Positions 37,018-49,362 of a DNA stretch of 64,000 nt are shown here, one piece after another. Position numbers and translations under genes: made by a program. Position 1 is the stretch's first letter; the number at the start of each line of letters is the position of its first letter. The stretch spans positions 3,467,001-3,531,000 of the forward strand of contig CM037463.1 of the NCBI GenBank assembly GCA_021014325.1. The letters are read 5' to 3'. The notes under the pieces are model-generated. The model made no database searches, had not been told where the DNA came from, and saw only the letters and a list, made by a program, of their open reading frames with translations. The stretch comes from Plazaster borealis. Its lineage: Eukaryota; Echinodermata; Asteroidea; Forcipulatida; Labidiasteridae.

Positions 37018-37254
37018 GGACATGTTGCCTTTGGATTGGGCACTTTGGGCTATAAAAAACGCTCGTTATGAAATGAATATGGTTTGAAAGATGTTTTAAA
37101 AGTAGAATACCTTGAAGTTGTATGGTTTTACTTTTACATCGTGAACTAACACGGTCCTCCATTTTGTGGAGTCAAACATTTGGTTCTTCAAAATGGCGGA
37201 CTGTGTTAGTTGATTCTTATAGCCCAAAGCGCCCAATCCGAAGGCAACGTGTCC
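37018..37254. mobile_element. Inverted-repeat element (GGACATGTTGCC ends)
   Basis: About 37-bp arms: GGACATGTTGCCTTTGGATT...GGGCTATAA and TTATAGCCC...CCGAAGGCAACGTGTCC. Confidence 0.75.
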
Positions 37255-37859
37255 CTTTAATGGCCTGACGCTTCGACCCTAGCACTATATTATAGTCTTT
37301 CTCGGAGGCTATAACATGACAACACAACACAACACACATAAACAAGTATACTGGTGTAATACGCACATCAGCTACCGGTACTATGGTATAAAACAATAAC
37401 AACAATTTGGTTGAATTTTGGCATGAACTTGAAAATAACTTTATTTTGAAAGAACATTGTAACAAATTAACATCAACAATCTGAAAGAAAACCAGGACTT
37501 GTTTACATTCATTTGCAAGAACTGAAATCTACATTCCTTATTGAATTATTTCGGGAAAGTTTTTGTTCTAAACACAACCTGTGTATAACACCATCACACA
37601 CACATTTCTGGCCACTTTTTATGCTGATCCAGTGGTTGTTATTTATTTAAGAGAGTTGTAAAATAGGCAATTTTTACATGTATGCCTAACATTTAAGGTA
37701 AATGCTCAAGATGAATACACTTCTTTGTAAAAAAACTATCAAAAGAGTGCATGTTTGTTTAACTCTGATGGCTATACTAAAGAAATATGCCTCGTCCTCT
37801 ATTTTTTTTACCGTCAAACTCTCATGACTAAAGCAATTTTGACAAAAATTGTTGAATAT

Positions 37860-38005
37860 GCATCGTCCTCTATTTTTTTTACCGTCAAACTCTCATGACT
37901 AAAGCCATTTTGACAAAAATTGTTGAAACTCCTCAAACTATTTGAAGTCATCTTTTGTTACCAAGGATGTCACTCACTTGAGCCCTGACCTCCATGGTCA
38001 TATGG
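37860..38005 (-). pseudogene. Decayed duplicate of the last VPS4-like exon
   Basis: Read on the minus strand, about 37963-37905 aligns with the end of the gene's terminal exon (39085-39024): GTAACAAAAGATGAC for GTAACCAGCGAGGAA, then a matching stretch through FxxFEEF-like codons to CAAAATGGC. It carries an in-frame stop and a frameshift. A weaker match extends to about 38005. It lies about 1.1 kb downstream of the real stop. The stop-proximal part is itself repeated at 37788-37860. Confidence 0.6.
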
Positions 38006-38048
38006 CAGGCGGGTGAGAGTCATTGCTGACGAAAAAAGTTTCAAACTT

Positions 38049-38189
38049 GGGGCCGATTTCACAAAGAGATAAGACTAGTCTTATCTGAAGTTAGGACCAG
38101 CAACTGGTCTTAACTTAAGACTAGTCCTATCTCATAGCATTGCCTAGGACTAATTCTAAGTTAGGAAGAGTTTTGTGAAATCGACCCCA
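38049..38189. mobile_element. Family D element
   Basis: GGGGCCGATTTCACAAAGAG to TTTTGTGAAATCGACCCC, with internal AAGACTAGTC inverted repeats. Confidence 0.75.
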
Positions 38190-38690
38190 GGATCCAGATC
38201 TTAGGAAGTGTCTTAAAGCTATCTTCCACCTTTTGATAACCCCCCTGGAGTTTATAAACTCAGAGGAGATTTGGGGAACAGTCTCCGCAGTGCTAGAGAA
38301 GTAGATCAAAGAGCAGGATTTCTTTATATCTGAAGAAAACTTCAGCATTTTTGTGTTTACCGGTCAGACTTAAAAAAGTCTGAATTCAGAATAAAGTCTG
38401 AAATTTCTTATCCCTGACATGGGGACACTTTGGTAAAGGGGGACAGAGGGGTTGATTGGCCCAACATTTTACACAGATAAAAGTACCAATTTCTAATACT
38501 GGGTCTTTTTTGCATTCTCTGACCACCGTTTTCTTCTTGCTGTACCAAAATTATCCCCACTGTTTTGCCCAAATTTGGAGGGACTCCTCAGTGCTAGAGA
38601 AGTAGATCAAAGAGCAGGAATTCTTTTACATCCGAAGAACATTTCAACATTTTGTGTTTACCGGTCAGACCTATGCTGACCTCTACTATT

Positions 38691-38994
38691 GGGTCCAATT
38701 TCATGTCTCCGCTTACCGCAAAATTCTTCACAGTGCCCTGTAAAGCACAGAGTTCTATGGGCTTTAAATGCATGGTAAGCAGAGCCATGAAAATGGGCCC
38801 AGGACCCAATTTTCATAAAGCTGTTTAGCAGAAATTACTGCTCGACAAATTTCTTTGCTGAGCAAAAATTGAGTGGGGCACTCGTCACAACAATGTAAAC
38901 TTAATGTAATTTTGGCTGGTAACCTGTTTCTGCTAAGCAATACTTGTCTGTGCTTAGCAGGTTTTTGTGCTTACAAGCTTTATGAATTGGGCCC
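38691..38994. mobile_element. Two adjacent family A-type elements
   Basis: A short subtype (38691-38800, like 28418-28539) directly abuts a long subtype (38802-38994) with only about 1 bp between their GGGCCC/GGACCC ends. Confidence 0.75.
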
Positions 38995-39023
38995 AAATCT
39001 CTTCACCTTCAAACTAAAAATAT

Positions 39024-42000
39024 TTAGCCATTTTGACCGAAATCGTTGGTAAACTCCTGAAACTGTTTGAGTTCCTCGCTGGTTACCGTGCGATGACAAG
39101 ACTCTAAGGACTTCAGGAAGTCCTGGAGGGTCATGTCTCTTGGCCTGACGTCTTCAGGAGGGAGTTGGGTCATCTTAGATGTAATACAACCAGGGGTGTT
39201 CTCATCACATGGTGTGAACTTCCCATCTAAAAGAACCCAAACAAGTAAATAACACAAAAACATGATAAGTTAATGATAAGAACACCATGGTTTGGTTGTG
39301 CATTAAACCAATGTATAATAATAAGCAATGTAAAAAAGATCACAGGCACACTGGCTGAGATTCAAACTTGCAATCTTCCATATTCAAGAGCAGATGTTCT
39401 GATTGCTGAGCTTGCCTAGGGCCCAATTTCATAAAGCCTTTAAGCACAAAAACTTTCTAAGCACAGAAAATTCTTGCTAAGCAGAAACAGGCAGTATTTT
39501 CTGTTTAACAGCTTTATGAAATTGGGCCCAACTCTATAATTAGCAGTGGTTACTGCAAACAACCACCAACCATCTGATGTAAACACATGCAATGGTGCCG
39601 AGCAACTTTTCTTTTTTACAGGCATGGTATTCTTCCTACTTAAGTCCCATATCCAATTTTTTGTTGTGGCTGCCGGAAAAATTGTTATTAAGCAGCCTGA
39701 AAATGCCTATACCACATGCACATATAGGTCAGCCATTTCACTATTTTTTGTTCACTATTTTCGAAGGGCCAAATATCGTGCCTGTTTGTAAAACAGGATG
39801 ACAGTTGCTGAATTCGGTAAAAATGATGGAACACTTTTTAAGAAACTAATAAATGACTCACCGATCCCTTTCATCCAGTGGGTTGCAGTTTGAATATCCC
39901 GGATAGGTTCAAATAAACCAGTCAAGATAACATTAGACAGGTCGCTGCCTGAATAACCCTCTGTCCTGTCAGCAAATATCTGCATGTCAGCATCACTTAG
40001 AGTCAGGTTACAAGACGAGTGGATCTTCAGGATTGCAATCCTTGCCTCTCTGTTCAAAATTAATTAAAAAGGGAAACAGCAACATTATATAAAGATGCTA
40101 ATTTTGCATTGGGGATGAAGAATATCATTTGTTTTTAGCCTTTCACCGATGTGTATTAAGCACTGTATACTCAGTACTTTCCCGAGATCTGTGAAAAAAT
40201 CCACAGGCAAATCACTCGGATGGGATTCGAACCCCAACCTTTGCATTGCTAGAGCAGATGTCTTACCACTAGACCACCGAGCCAAACAAATGTTTCATGT
40301 TAACTCTTCAGAAACCATAGCGTCTGGAATCAGCCTGTACCAAAATCCCCATAGCGGCCGCAAATGGCTGCAAGATCTGACCTATTTCCACTCATCCAAA
40401 AAGATCAAAGTAAACACCATGACCTGAATTACCAAGTTCCACTGTTTCTTTGGTTAACATGGTCTCTATGTTTTTAAAACAAAAACAATTTCTGTTTTAT
40501 CGCATTTTTTTTCCAGACAAAATTGTTCAAAAAATCAGCAAAAAAGAACATGTCTGGGCGTATGGTGATGATTATACAGAAATGAGTGGTCTCTATTATG
40601 ATACCAAATGTGAGCTTTGTTAATGATATCAAATTACGCTACTCATCTGTGGGGTAGCTGTTGAGAGTCAAAAGGAAATTAAAATACACTGTTTGCACTA
40701 AATAAAAACATGTTTTCACATCTTCTTGAAGTTATTTTCTCTTCCGAGGGTCTGGAGATATCAATCATTTTAAAAACAATTCACAATTTTTTTTTTAGAT
40801 TTTTTTTTAATATTCCATCTCGGGAGGCTAGCTAGGTTTTTTTGTAAACAAAAGCATTGGGTTCAAAGGGTCTTTTACAACGCCACAGTTGCGAGTTTTG
40901 CCAAAACCTTGATTGGCAAAAGTACTGGCGACCATCACTGACCATATCAAGGATGATTCATTTTTTATATTAAAAAGGGGAGCAGACTTGTGCCAACCCA
41001 GTTATTTCTTTTGTGACAAAAAACCCCAGGATAAAGAATTGGGCTGATCGTAACCTGTCTGGGAGAGGTACATAGACACGCTTCTGGAAACGTCTCAGAA
41101 AAGCCGAGTCTAGTTCCCATGGTCGGTTAGTGGCACACAGGAGGAAAAGTTGCTCTGTCTCCTGACCATTGTCGGCACTCTCCATCTGTTTTAGAAGCTC
41201 AGTCTTGATTCGTCTTGTGTGCTCCTCCTCACGGCAGCTACGGATGCGGCAGATACTATCAATCTCATCTATGAAAATAACCTGAGAAAGTAACCAGCTC
41301 ATTAGAGACTTTGAAACTCCAGGTGGCAGCAGACACAGAGAGTAACTACATCCATTGCTTATTATGCACACATTGTTAAAGGTATTATACAGGGTTGGTG
41401 TGGATGAAAAACTTCATTGTTTAATTTTAGTCTGAAAGCTTACTGATTATGAAGTTCATACTGTTTTTTGTGTGTGAAATATTTCCCTTTGAAATGAAAT
41501 CATATTCGAGAAAACTATCTGAAAACCTAAAAACACACTCAAAAACACAACAGCTGATTTTGGATGTTACAACCAAAATTAAGGACAATGTAAACTACAT
41601 GAAGACAATTTAGTGCATGGTTTTTCACTATTTTCTCCTGACTCACACAACAGATTAAGCCCAAATTTTCACAGGTTTGTTTTTATATATATATATGGTT
41701 GATCACACAAAACATGAACACTGTCTGCGACTATTTTGTCAGCTCTACCAATCCTGTATAATACCAGCTGGTAACTCTGCTGTCACATCATCGTCCCAGA
41801 AGGATTCCCATTGTCTTGAAATACAAGTATATGTAGAAACCAAAATGCATTGCAAAGATATTTAAAAACATGGCTTGTTTGTTCACAAGTAGCACCTAAA
41901 ACGTCATGGATTTACTGTGTAGCTGATGATAGCATCAATCTTGCCCATGTTTTGTTGTTGTAATGTTGTTAATTTTTTAAGGAAAATAAAACTAGTTTGA

Positions 42001-45000
42001 ACCATAGGAAGATGGCATTTTCAGCAAATGTGAACTACATCTAAGTAGGAATGTGGTTTGAACTCACAGATCTCCCTTTCTGCTGATTGGCGTGTACAAA
42101 TAGCTCTTTAATCAATCTGAAAAACAAAGAAATGCCATCAAGAATAAGTAGTGTGGACTATTCCCACACACCTTAATATGACTATAAAAACACAAATATA
42201 TTGTTGTGGCTTTCCAAACAATATCCATAATGGTGAACAATTCTGTAACTTTAACAATTGTTTGTGTCTAGGTTAGCTTCTGAATTTGATAAAAACACAC
42301 AACAGAAATGGAAAAGAAAAAAAACCCTTTATGACCCTCCACATGCTCAAACTCACGCATTTTCTACCAAAACTCCAAACAGTGTTTATTTGCTCATTAA
42401 ATAGATGAGTTGGTAGAGCGCCGGCATGTTAATCCGGAGGTTGCAGATTCAAGTCCCGCTCTAGTCAATGTTTCTTTGTTCAGCCCAAATTAATCAAAAA
42501 TTTACCCAGTCAGTTTCCCTTGTGGTCTATTACTTGATAAATAGACAAGAAGAGCTTTCACAAAACACCTAATTAGGGCCTATAAGGTAAGTTTGTATCA
42601 ACATAGAATGTAAAAGACATCATATCACACTGATGTCAAAGCAGAGTCTTTCTCGAAGGCAGAAAGACTCTGCTAGGGTCCAAACGTCAGGCCACTAACT
42701 ATTTTTTTGCATTTATACCATAGGTCCTTTTGGTTGGTAAGCAGTTTTCAACAGCCAATTCTATTTTCTCGTTAGTACCTAATTTCATCTTATTTGTTAA
42801 GTAAGTTGTAAGATTCTCACTTTTCACTTTCTCCGACCCAGCTAGAGACTAAATCTGAGCTTGAGACACAGTAGAATTTAGAGTCGATCTCGGCAGATAC
42901 GGCTTGAGCAAGTCTTGATTTGCCTGTACCAGGAGGGCCATAAAGTAAGATGCGCTTCCACGGTTTCCTTGCACCTGAAGAAAATACATGAGATTATCGG
43001 GAAAACAAGTCTGTTTATTGAAAACTGCAGTTTACTTAGATTTCAAAACCAATGAGGTAAAGATTATTTAAGTACCATGTGGAGGCATTCATGGCAGTTA
43101 AGAGCGCCGGACTAAAGCTCTGGTATTTCTGATCAGCAGGAGTGTGGGTTCGAGTCCCGGTCTTGGCACTTGTGTCCTTGAGCAAGATACTTAACCATAA
43201 TTGCTTTGTCCTTCGGATGGGACATTAAGCCAGAGGTCCCGTGTACTTGGATTGGTAGTGCATGTAAAAGAACCCAGAACACTTATCGTGGAAGAGTAGG
43301 GGTTAACCAGGTTTGAGATTTTAGTGCTGGGCCAGTAAACTCATAACTGGACAAGTCTGGTGGTGTTTTTGTTATCGATTTTCAGTTTAAAAATATCTTT
43401 CAATTCTGTTGAGTGTTGAAGAATACTTACCCATCATACAAATGAGACAAATCTTCTGTAATAGTTAAACTTCTTCAAATGTTAAACTGTGTATATATTT
43501 CTTTTTCTTCTCATTTCAATTCTGGTCTTGTAAAAACAATTCTAGTCCAGTAAACATTTTTAGCTACAAGCTCTGCGGTCTCGTGGATTTCCCCCAAAGA
43601 TTTTAGCCCTGTCCAGTCACATGTAATGGTTGAAACAGCTTTTTACTCACCAGTAAATAAATGTGGATACTGAAGAGGCATGACAATAGCTTCTTGAAGT
43701 ATCTGCTTGGCCTTTGACAAACCGGCTACATCATTAAAGGTCACTGACCCCTTGCGAATAATAGTGTCCTCTATTGCTAATGTACGCATCTTGGAATGGG
43801 CATCGCCGTTGTTACTAAGACCTGTTCCTCAGAAAGTAGAATCGAATTAGATTTTTGAAAATTTAGGAAGTTATTTTGTATCTTTCTGGTAATGAAACCA
43901 AGGGATCCGCGTAAAAGTGGCTCAAATGAGTGTTTCACAACGTGATATTTGTGAAAAGAGGATAACAAAATGTTCAGTTTTAGATGTGGGAGGAAAACCC
44001 CAAATGGGGGAAACCCACACAATCAGGTAAGGACTGAAAACCAAATCCGGTCTGAGGTGGGATTCGAACCAGGGTTCACAGAGGTGAAAGGCAGGGTAAT
44101 AAAGCACCTGCCAACCTCATCAGCACAATAAGAGCATATATATCTTTTAGCAAAATAAATGCTTAAATCCTAGGTTATCTCAAATTGATGTGGAGTTTTA
44201 TTTTGTCCAGCTTTGATTTTTACTTATTGCAAAGCATTGTATGTTAGTTTGTTTAATGCTACTGAAATATTTTAAATTACAAATTGATATTTTAATGGTG
44301 GCCCAAATCATCCTTCTATCCCATGGGACAGAAGTGTCCAAGTCTAAAATATGCTCAAAGAATGATTGATTTCAATCAGAAGACATGCCGAGGTAAAACT
44401 AAACAAAATAAATGGAATATATTTTTGTCCTCCTGTGGATACTAATTGTAAGTATCAAAACATTGAATGGATTTCTACCTGTCTCTTCTTGTTGTTTTCT
44501 CTTGTTGCTGGGTGTGGCCCCCGACTCCAGCTGAGCTTTCTTGGCTTGGAGTATTTCTAGATGATCCCTTAGAGTGATGTCTAGCTGACGGAGGGCTGCC
44601 TATGATAACAAACAGTAACTGTTGCATTCACAGAAAATTATGTTATTTAAAGGGTCTGTATACGTTTGGTGTAGACTCTGAAAACTAATGGCAATAAAAA
44701 CGGTTAGAGGTAGAGCAGCTTTGGATAGTATAATGCATTTTGAGAAACTTTTCACTTCGAAGTACTGCGGTTATGGAAAAAGATATCACTTTTTATCCCC
44801 CAAAATTTGAATCTGAGAAAGTAATGTTTCTCAGATTGCGTATTCCAATTGCAGATTATTCTTCCTGCGTGGACATAACAGCTCCAGATTTATGGCAATA
44901 TCTCAAAAACGCTACCACCTTTTGAAATGAAATTTTTAACAGGTTAGTTTTATGGTATATATCTACAACTATGTAGGATTTAAACAAACAGTGGGTTCCA

Positions 45001-48000
45001 ATTACCAAACGTATACAATCCCTTTAAAACAAATAAATCATGCAGAGACATCGTGGCGTGTCATGGCCGAGCAGTCAAGTGCATCGAACTCAAGCTCTGT
45101 GTTTCCGATCAGCAGAGTGTGGGTTTGAATCCCGGTCTTTACACTTGTGTCCTTAAGCAAGGCAGTTTACCATTATTGCTTCATCCTTCAGATGGGACGT
45201 GAAGCTGTAAGTCCTGTGCATTAACTGTGCAATGCACGAAAAAGAACCAAGTTACACTTATCGGTAAGAGAAGGGGTTTGCCCCGGTGTTTCAAGCAGTG
45301 GCTACTCAATGCCCCGCAGCACCTTGTAAACCCTTATAAGATGCTACATAATTAGGTCCCATAATTCAAAAACTTCAAAACCTGTCTTAAAAAGTGTTTA
45401 TCTTTGTTTAAGTGCCTTGAGCACCTTATTGATGGAGATGTGCGCTGTTATAAGACTCTAATATTATTATATTATCTAAATTCTAATCTTTTATCCAGAG
45501 TGTTTGAAAAACTTAAAAATTAAAAAGGAGTGCACAAATATCTACAGATATTTTCATGGTAAATGTGCCACCAGTGTGTCCGACCTGGTTTCTTCAATCA
45601 GGGTGTTTGAGCATGAAACAAGGCTTTCTGCTGGTTCTCCACCTATACACTCTTGCTTTGCTGAGATGTACATGTAGAACAGAGAGCCATTCCAACAGCT
45701 TTATTGCTTTTACTGCATCTCTTTGGAACACCTTGCCTGGTGCATGTTTTCCTCTATCCTACAATCTAGACTGGTTTAAGAGGAATATCAATTCCTACCT
45801 TCAGCTCCCCGAGTTATTTTCATCTTAAATATTTTCTGCTTGTAGCCCCTTACCAAGAGTGGCTTTTAGCCTTGTTTGGGGGTGAACTTGCATACAAAAA
45901 AAGAGAGAAAAAGGGTATACAAGGCCCAAGGCTTAATTTTTGAAGTGCTTGTATAGTGTGTCGTGGCCGAGCGGAGAACATCGGACTCAAGCTCTTGTGT
46001 TTTTGATCAGCCGAGTGTGGGTTCGAGTCCCGGTCGTGACACTTGTGTCCTTAAGCAAGACACTTTACCATTGTTGCTGCGTCCTTCTGATGGGACGTAA
46101 AGCCGTAGGTCCCGTGTGTTGTGTAATGCACGTAAAAGAACCCAATGCACTTATCGTAAAGAGAAGGGGTTCGCCTCAGTGTTCCTGGTTTGATTGGCTG
46201 CACATTGCGCCACAGCACCTTGTAAACCATTACATGGTGCTATAAAGGAAAAAGGTCTCATACTTCAAAACAGAGCTCTGCATACCTTGCAGGAAAAAAT
46301 ACTGAGCGCTTTGATACGCCCCTAGGGGTGTGATAAAGTGCTATATAGGAACCCAGTATTATTATTTTTACTATTATTAGTGTGTACCTTCCTGACTGAA
46401 TTGGGAGTCAAAATGTACACAAAGGAATTGAACCCCAAAATGGTGGAAATGGTAGACGCACCTCATGCGGAGGTGTGTTCAGCGTTGTGCGAGAGGTCTA
46501 TATAACTACCATGTACCTTCCTGACTGAATTGGAATCCATCTCCACTGCCTTGGCTAGGAGTAGCTGACAGTTACCACAGCTGGTTATTAAATGCTGCAA
46601 ATCTACATTGCTAGTTTTCTGACATTCCTCTGCAGCGGATGCTAACCTGTTCAGAAAGAGAAACCAGAGACTAATGTCAAAAATCTGTTAAGCACAACAA
46701 ATTAGCTTGGCAAGAAAAATTATCGCTTAGCAGAAGCAGGTTACCAGCCAAAAAAAGGAATGTAATGTATATTGTTTGTGAATGATTCCCAGGCCTGGAA
46801 TAACACTTATCTTGGCCTTGGTGCCCCTTCAAAATTTTCCCATAGACTTTTAATGGAAGTGCCCTTTGCAAAAAATAATGTAAATGGGCTTGCCCTCTCC
46901 TAGATGAAATTCAAGGCCTGGATTCCTGCTTATGTTTTGCTAAGCTCAGACAAATTTGCTAAGAACCATTTTCTGCTTACAAGCTTCATGAAATCTGCGT
47001 TTTGGAGGGGGTTTGAGAGCGATTGAATTTGGGGGAAAATCCACAAGACCACAAGGTTTGTGGCTTAAAATGTTTACTGCACCAGAATTCTTTTTACAAG
47101 ACCAGAATCAAAATATGAAAAAAAAAATTCCTGACCCAGTTCAACATGCATGTAAGTTGACTGTTTCTATTTGAACAAGCACTAAGACATGTAAGAGAAG
47201 ATTGATTTCATGTGTCTTTATGGGTGCTAGGTATACTTCATTATGTCATTACTCAATAGAATTGAAAAGTATTTTATCAGACTCAAAATCAACATTTGAC
47301 CATACTTGGGTTTTTTCTGGTATTACTCTTCATCAATATTCAATTACAAAACACAAGACCGCCGGACTTGTCCAGTCAATCGTTTACTAGCCCGACACCA
47401 AAACTATACTGGCCTCGGGCCTGTGGTCCAGTGTAAAGTTCAAGCCCTGGAGAGGGTTAACCTGTTACAAGTAGGCCTCCTAGATGTCGTGTATCTTTAA
47501 AGACATTGGTGTAATTCCCCTTTTTCCATGTTGCTGTTGTTAATTGTAATTCATGAGCAATTCAGTATTTAGCTGCCAATCGTGTTGTTATAAAATGAAA
47601 TGAAGACACTTAACTAAATTTGAAAGTGAATGTAATGAGCTTGGCTTCGTTTAAATTTTTCTTTCTTATGTCGCTAGTGTACAGGAAAGAGTGTAAACAA
47701 GATTAAAATGAGACCAAATTAAAACCATAATTACAGCAACGGAAATACTCTTACCATGATGCTGCTTCTATGGTAGGTCGTCAAAACCATACAATGGGAA
47801 GATGATTACATCACATGAGGCATTTATCGGTATATGGAGAAAAACAAAATGTATCAAAGTTTGGACTTTGGTATATGAAATATTACATCCTATATATTTT
47901 GGTTCCTATGTTATGTTTTTGTTATGCCAAGGTAATTGAAATATCAATATCATTTTACCAATGACAGCATTGAAGGTAATGTGAAGGAATGAACTTAAAC

Positions 48001-49362
48001 TGTTGACTACATGTTGGGGTAAGAGAGGGGGGGTGGTGAGGTATATAACTTGAAGGGGCATGTGGGGGGGGGGGGCTGAAGCTGATGCACACAATTTTTT
48101 GAGGAAAACAAAAAGCAACACCAAAATAAGATTATAACACTGAGGAAAAAACCCCCAAGAACTTTGACATTTATTGGTCGATCTCAATGATTTTATATTA
48201 AAAGGGAATTCAATAAGTAGGGGCCTAAGAAATTTTTGTACTACTTATTTAGCTGTAAAACAATTCAAGGTGATAAATAGGGCTTGTAAAATTGGCTTTC
48301 GATGAAAGTGTTCTGTAATGTAAGAATGTGTGCTTCTAGCTTGAGGAGCCTAACAATGCATTCACCAGCAGTTGTTTAAATTTTTGATGTCAAAACAATT
48401 CGGTAGCGTGAGGGTTAATCAAGGATAGGCATGTTTGGTTAAAATATAAAGCAAGTAAACATTTTTTTGAATAATTCATTTAAGTGTTACTATGGTAACA
48501 GCCAGGATTCGTAAAAGTTAATATAATAGCGAAGGCTTTAAAAATTAATGAAGTGGCAAGAAACAGGTAGAACTAAGTGAAGGAGAAAAATTTACCCACT
48601 TCAAAGTCATGCTTTCTAAAATAAGGCACGATCAATAATTCAATAACACATGTTGCAGGGAACTCTTCGAGTCAAGGCGAAATAAAATCATATATGGACA
48701 ATTACAAAGTGCACAAGGACAAAAGGATTGTTTTAAATTTTCCTATAAAGACCCATTCACTTCAGTTGCTTCAAATGTTTTAAAAGCGTTATAAAATTAG
48801 CAATCAATTAGCTATCAACACACAGTGCCAGTAACCAGGTAACCATGGTAACACATGGTAACACAACAGTTGTTTAAATAGTATTTTCTGAGACTCGAGA
48901 TCTGAGACTCGAGAGTGTGTTTGCTTAGTTAGCCTATGTAGTTTAAGTATTGTTATTTAAAATTTTAATGACAGTGGCTGAGTGGGTAATTTGATTTTTA
49001 AGTAACACTTCACACTCACAGGGAGGGAGTTCCGATTTCATTCAGCTCCAGGACCAGGGTAGCAATTTTGCATGAGTGGCAACGTTTTTGTGCACACTTT
49101 GAAGTTTGAATGCTTTGGAGTAGCAACTGAAACCAGACTGGATAAAAAAAACAAGGACATTGACAACAATGAGACTGCCAACGTTAGGGCTAGATAGATC
49201 AGTTGTAGAGCACCGGCATGACCGGCAAGTTGATCCGGAGGTGGCAGGTTCAAATCCCCTTCTGGATTTTTCTCATTCACCCCAAAATTAACATCAATAA
49301 TTTGTGAGAAGTTGAAATGGAAAAGATAGTAACATACCCTGATATTGCTTGAGCAAACTCAT
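39024..49362 (-). CDS. VPS4-like AAA ATPase (ESCRT-III disassembly type), 10 exons
   Basis: Exons 49362-49338, 47767-47755, 46646-46517, 44599-44479, 43821-43651, 42974-42821, 42116-42068, 41281-41055, 40049-39862 and 39226-39024 sum to 1281 nt, 426 residues plus TAA, with all phases compatible. VPS4 proteins are about 440 residues. The AAA cassette is clear: [11 protein letters not shown], Walker [10 protein letters not shown], pore loop [14 protein letters not shown], Walker [10 protein letters not shown], sensor LCATNRPW, arginine-finger region [15 protein letters not shown]4-specific parts follow: [21 protein letters not shown] and a C-terminal helix ending FTNDFGQNG. The first about 95 residues are predicted to form three helices, like a MIT domain, but are divergent. 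The protein probably disassembles ESCRT-III filaments. Divergence in the MIT-like part suggests a VPS4 paralogue rather than the canonical orthologue. The two 5' exons (25 and 13 nt) are short and are inferred from splice signals and frame; both are duplicated at 55210-55234 and 50231-50243. Confidence 0.87.
39418..39529. mobile_element. Family A element, internally deleted (VPS4-like intron 9)
   Basis: GGGCCCAATTTCATAAAGCC to AGCTTTATGAAATTGGGCCC. Confidence 0.75.
40130..40290 (-). repeat. tRNA-derived SINE, minus strand (VPS4-like intron 8)
   Basis: On the minus strand GGCTCGGTGGTCTAGTGGTA (A box) and GGGGTTCGAATCCCATCC (B box) precede a tail GATTTTTTCACAGATCTCGG. The anticodon and acceptor stems pair poorly, so it is not a functional tRNA. 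Confidence 0.6.
42395..42545 (+). repeat. tRNA-Asn-like SINE
   Basis: ATGAGTTGGTAGAGCGCCGG, GTTAATCCGGAGG and TTCAAGTCCCGCTCTAGTC, then TTTACCCAGTCAGTTTCCCT. Confidence 0.75.
43085..43310 (+). repeat. tRNA-Leu-like SINE
   Basis: AGTGTGGGTTCGAGTCCCGG and the family tail ending AAGAACCCAGAACACTTATC; the 5' part of the tRNA body is eroded. Confidence 0.7.
43313..43608. repeat. Dispersed repeat, same family as 22661-23026
   Basis: TGGGCCAGTAAACTCATAAC and CTGGACAAGTCTGG at the left, AGATTTTAGCCCTG at the right. Confidence 0.6.
44651..45023. mobile_element. Family C TTAA element, intact copy
   Basis: TTAA at 44647-44650 and 45024-45027; ends AGGGTCTGTATACGTTTGG and AGGGATTGTATACGTTTGG (inverse). 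Opposite internal orientation to 7991-8364. Confidence 0.85.
45052..46380 (+). repeat. Two tRNA-Leu-like SINEs flanking a LINE relic
   Basis: SINE bodies at 45052-45470 (GGCCGAGCAGTCAAGTGCAT) and 45957-46380 (GTGTCGTGGCCGAGCGGAGA), both ending with an AATATTATTATT-type tail. Between them, 45555-45828 translates as [20 protein letters not shown] plus KRNINSYL, a LINE ORF2 C-terminus, followed by a GAGTGGCTTTTAGCCTTG 3' region. Confidence 0.7.
46681..46990. mobile_element. Family A element with a nested 133-bp element
   Basis: Family A arms at both ends. Inside, CCAGGCCTGGAATAACAC and, inverted, CCAGGCCTTGAATTTCAT bound about 46789-46921, with ATTC duplicated on both sides. Confidence 0.65.
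46999..47450. repeat. Dispersed repeat, same family as 1-344
   Basis: AAATCCACAAGACCACAAGG, TACTGCACCAGAATTC, CCGGACTTGTCCAGTCAATC and CTGGTCCAGTGTAAAG-type blocks in the same order as 1-344. Confidence 0.6.

Noticed and set aside
40210..40290. Possible functional tRNA gene on the minus strand
   Set aside because: A and B boxes are good but acceptor and anticodon stems pair poorly and a SINE-type tail follows.
44040..44110. Possible tRNA-like sequence on the minus strand
   Set aside because: Only the B box (GGTTCGAATCCCACC) is convincing; the rest does not fold as a cloverleaf.
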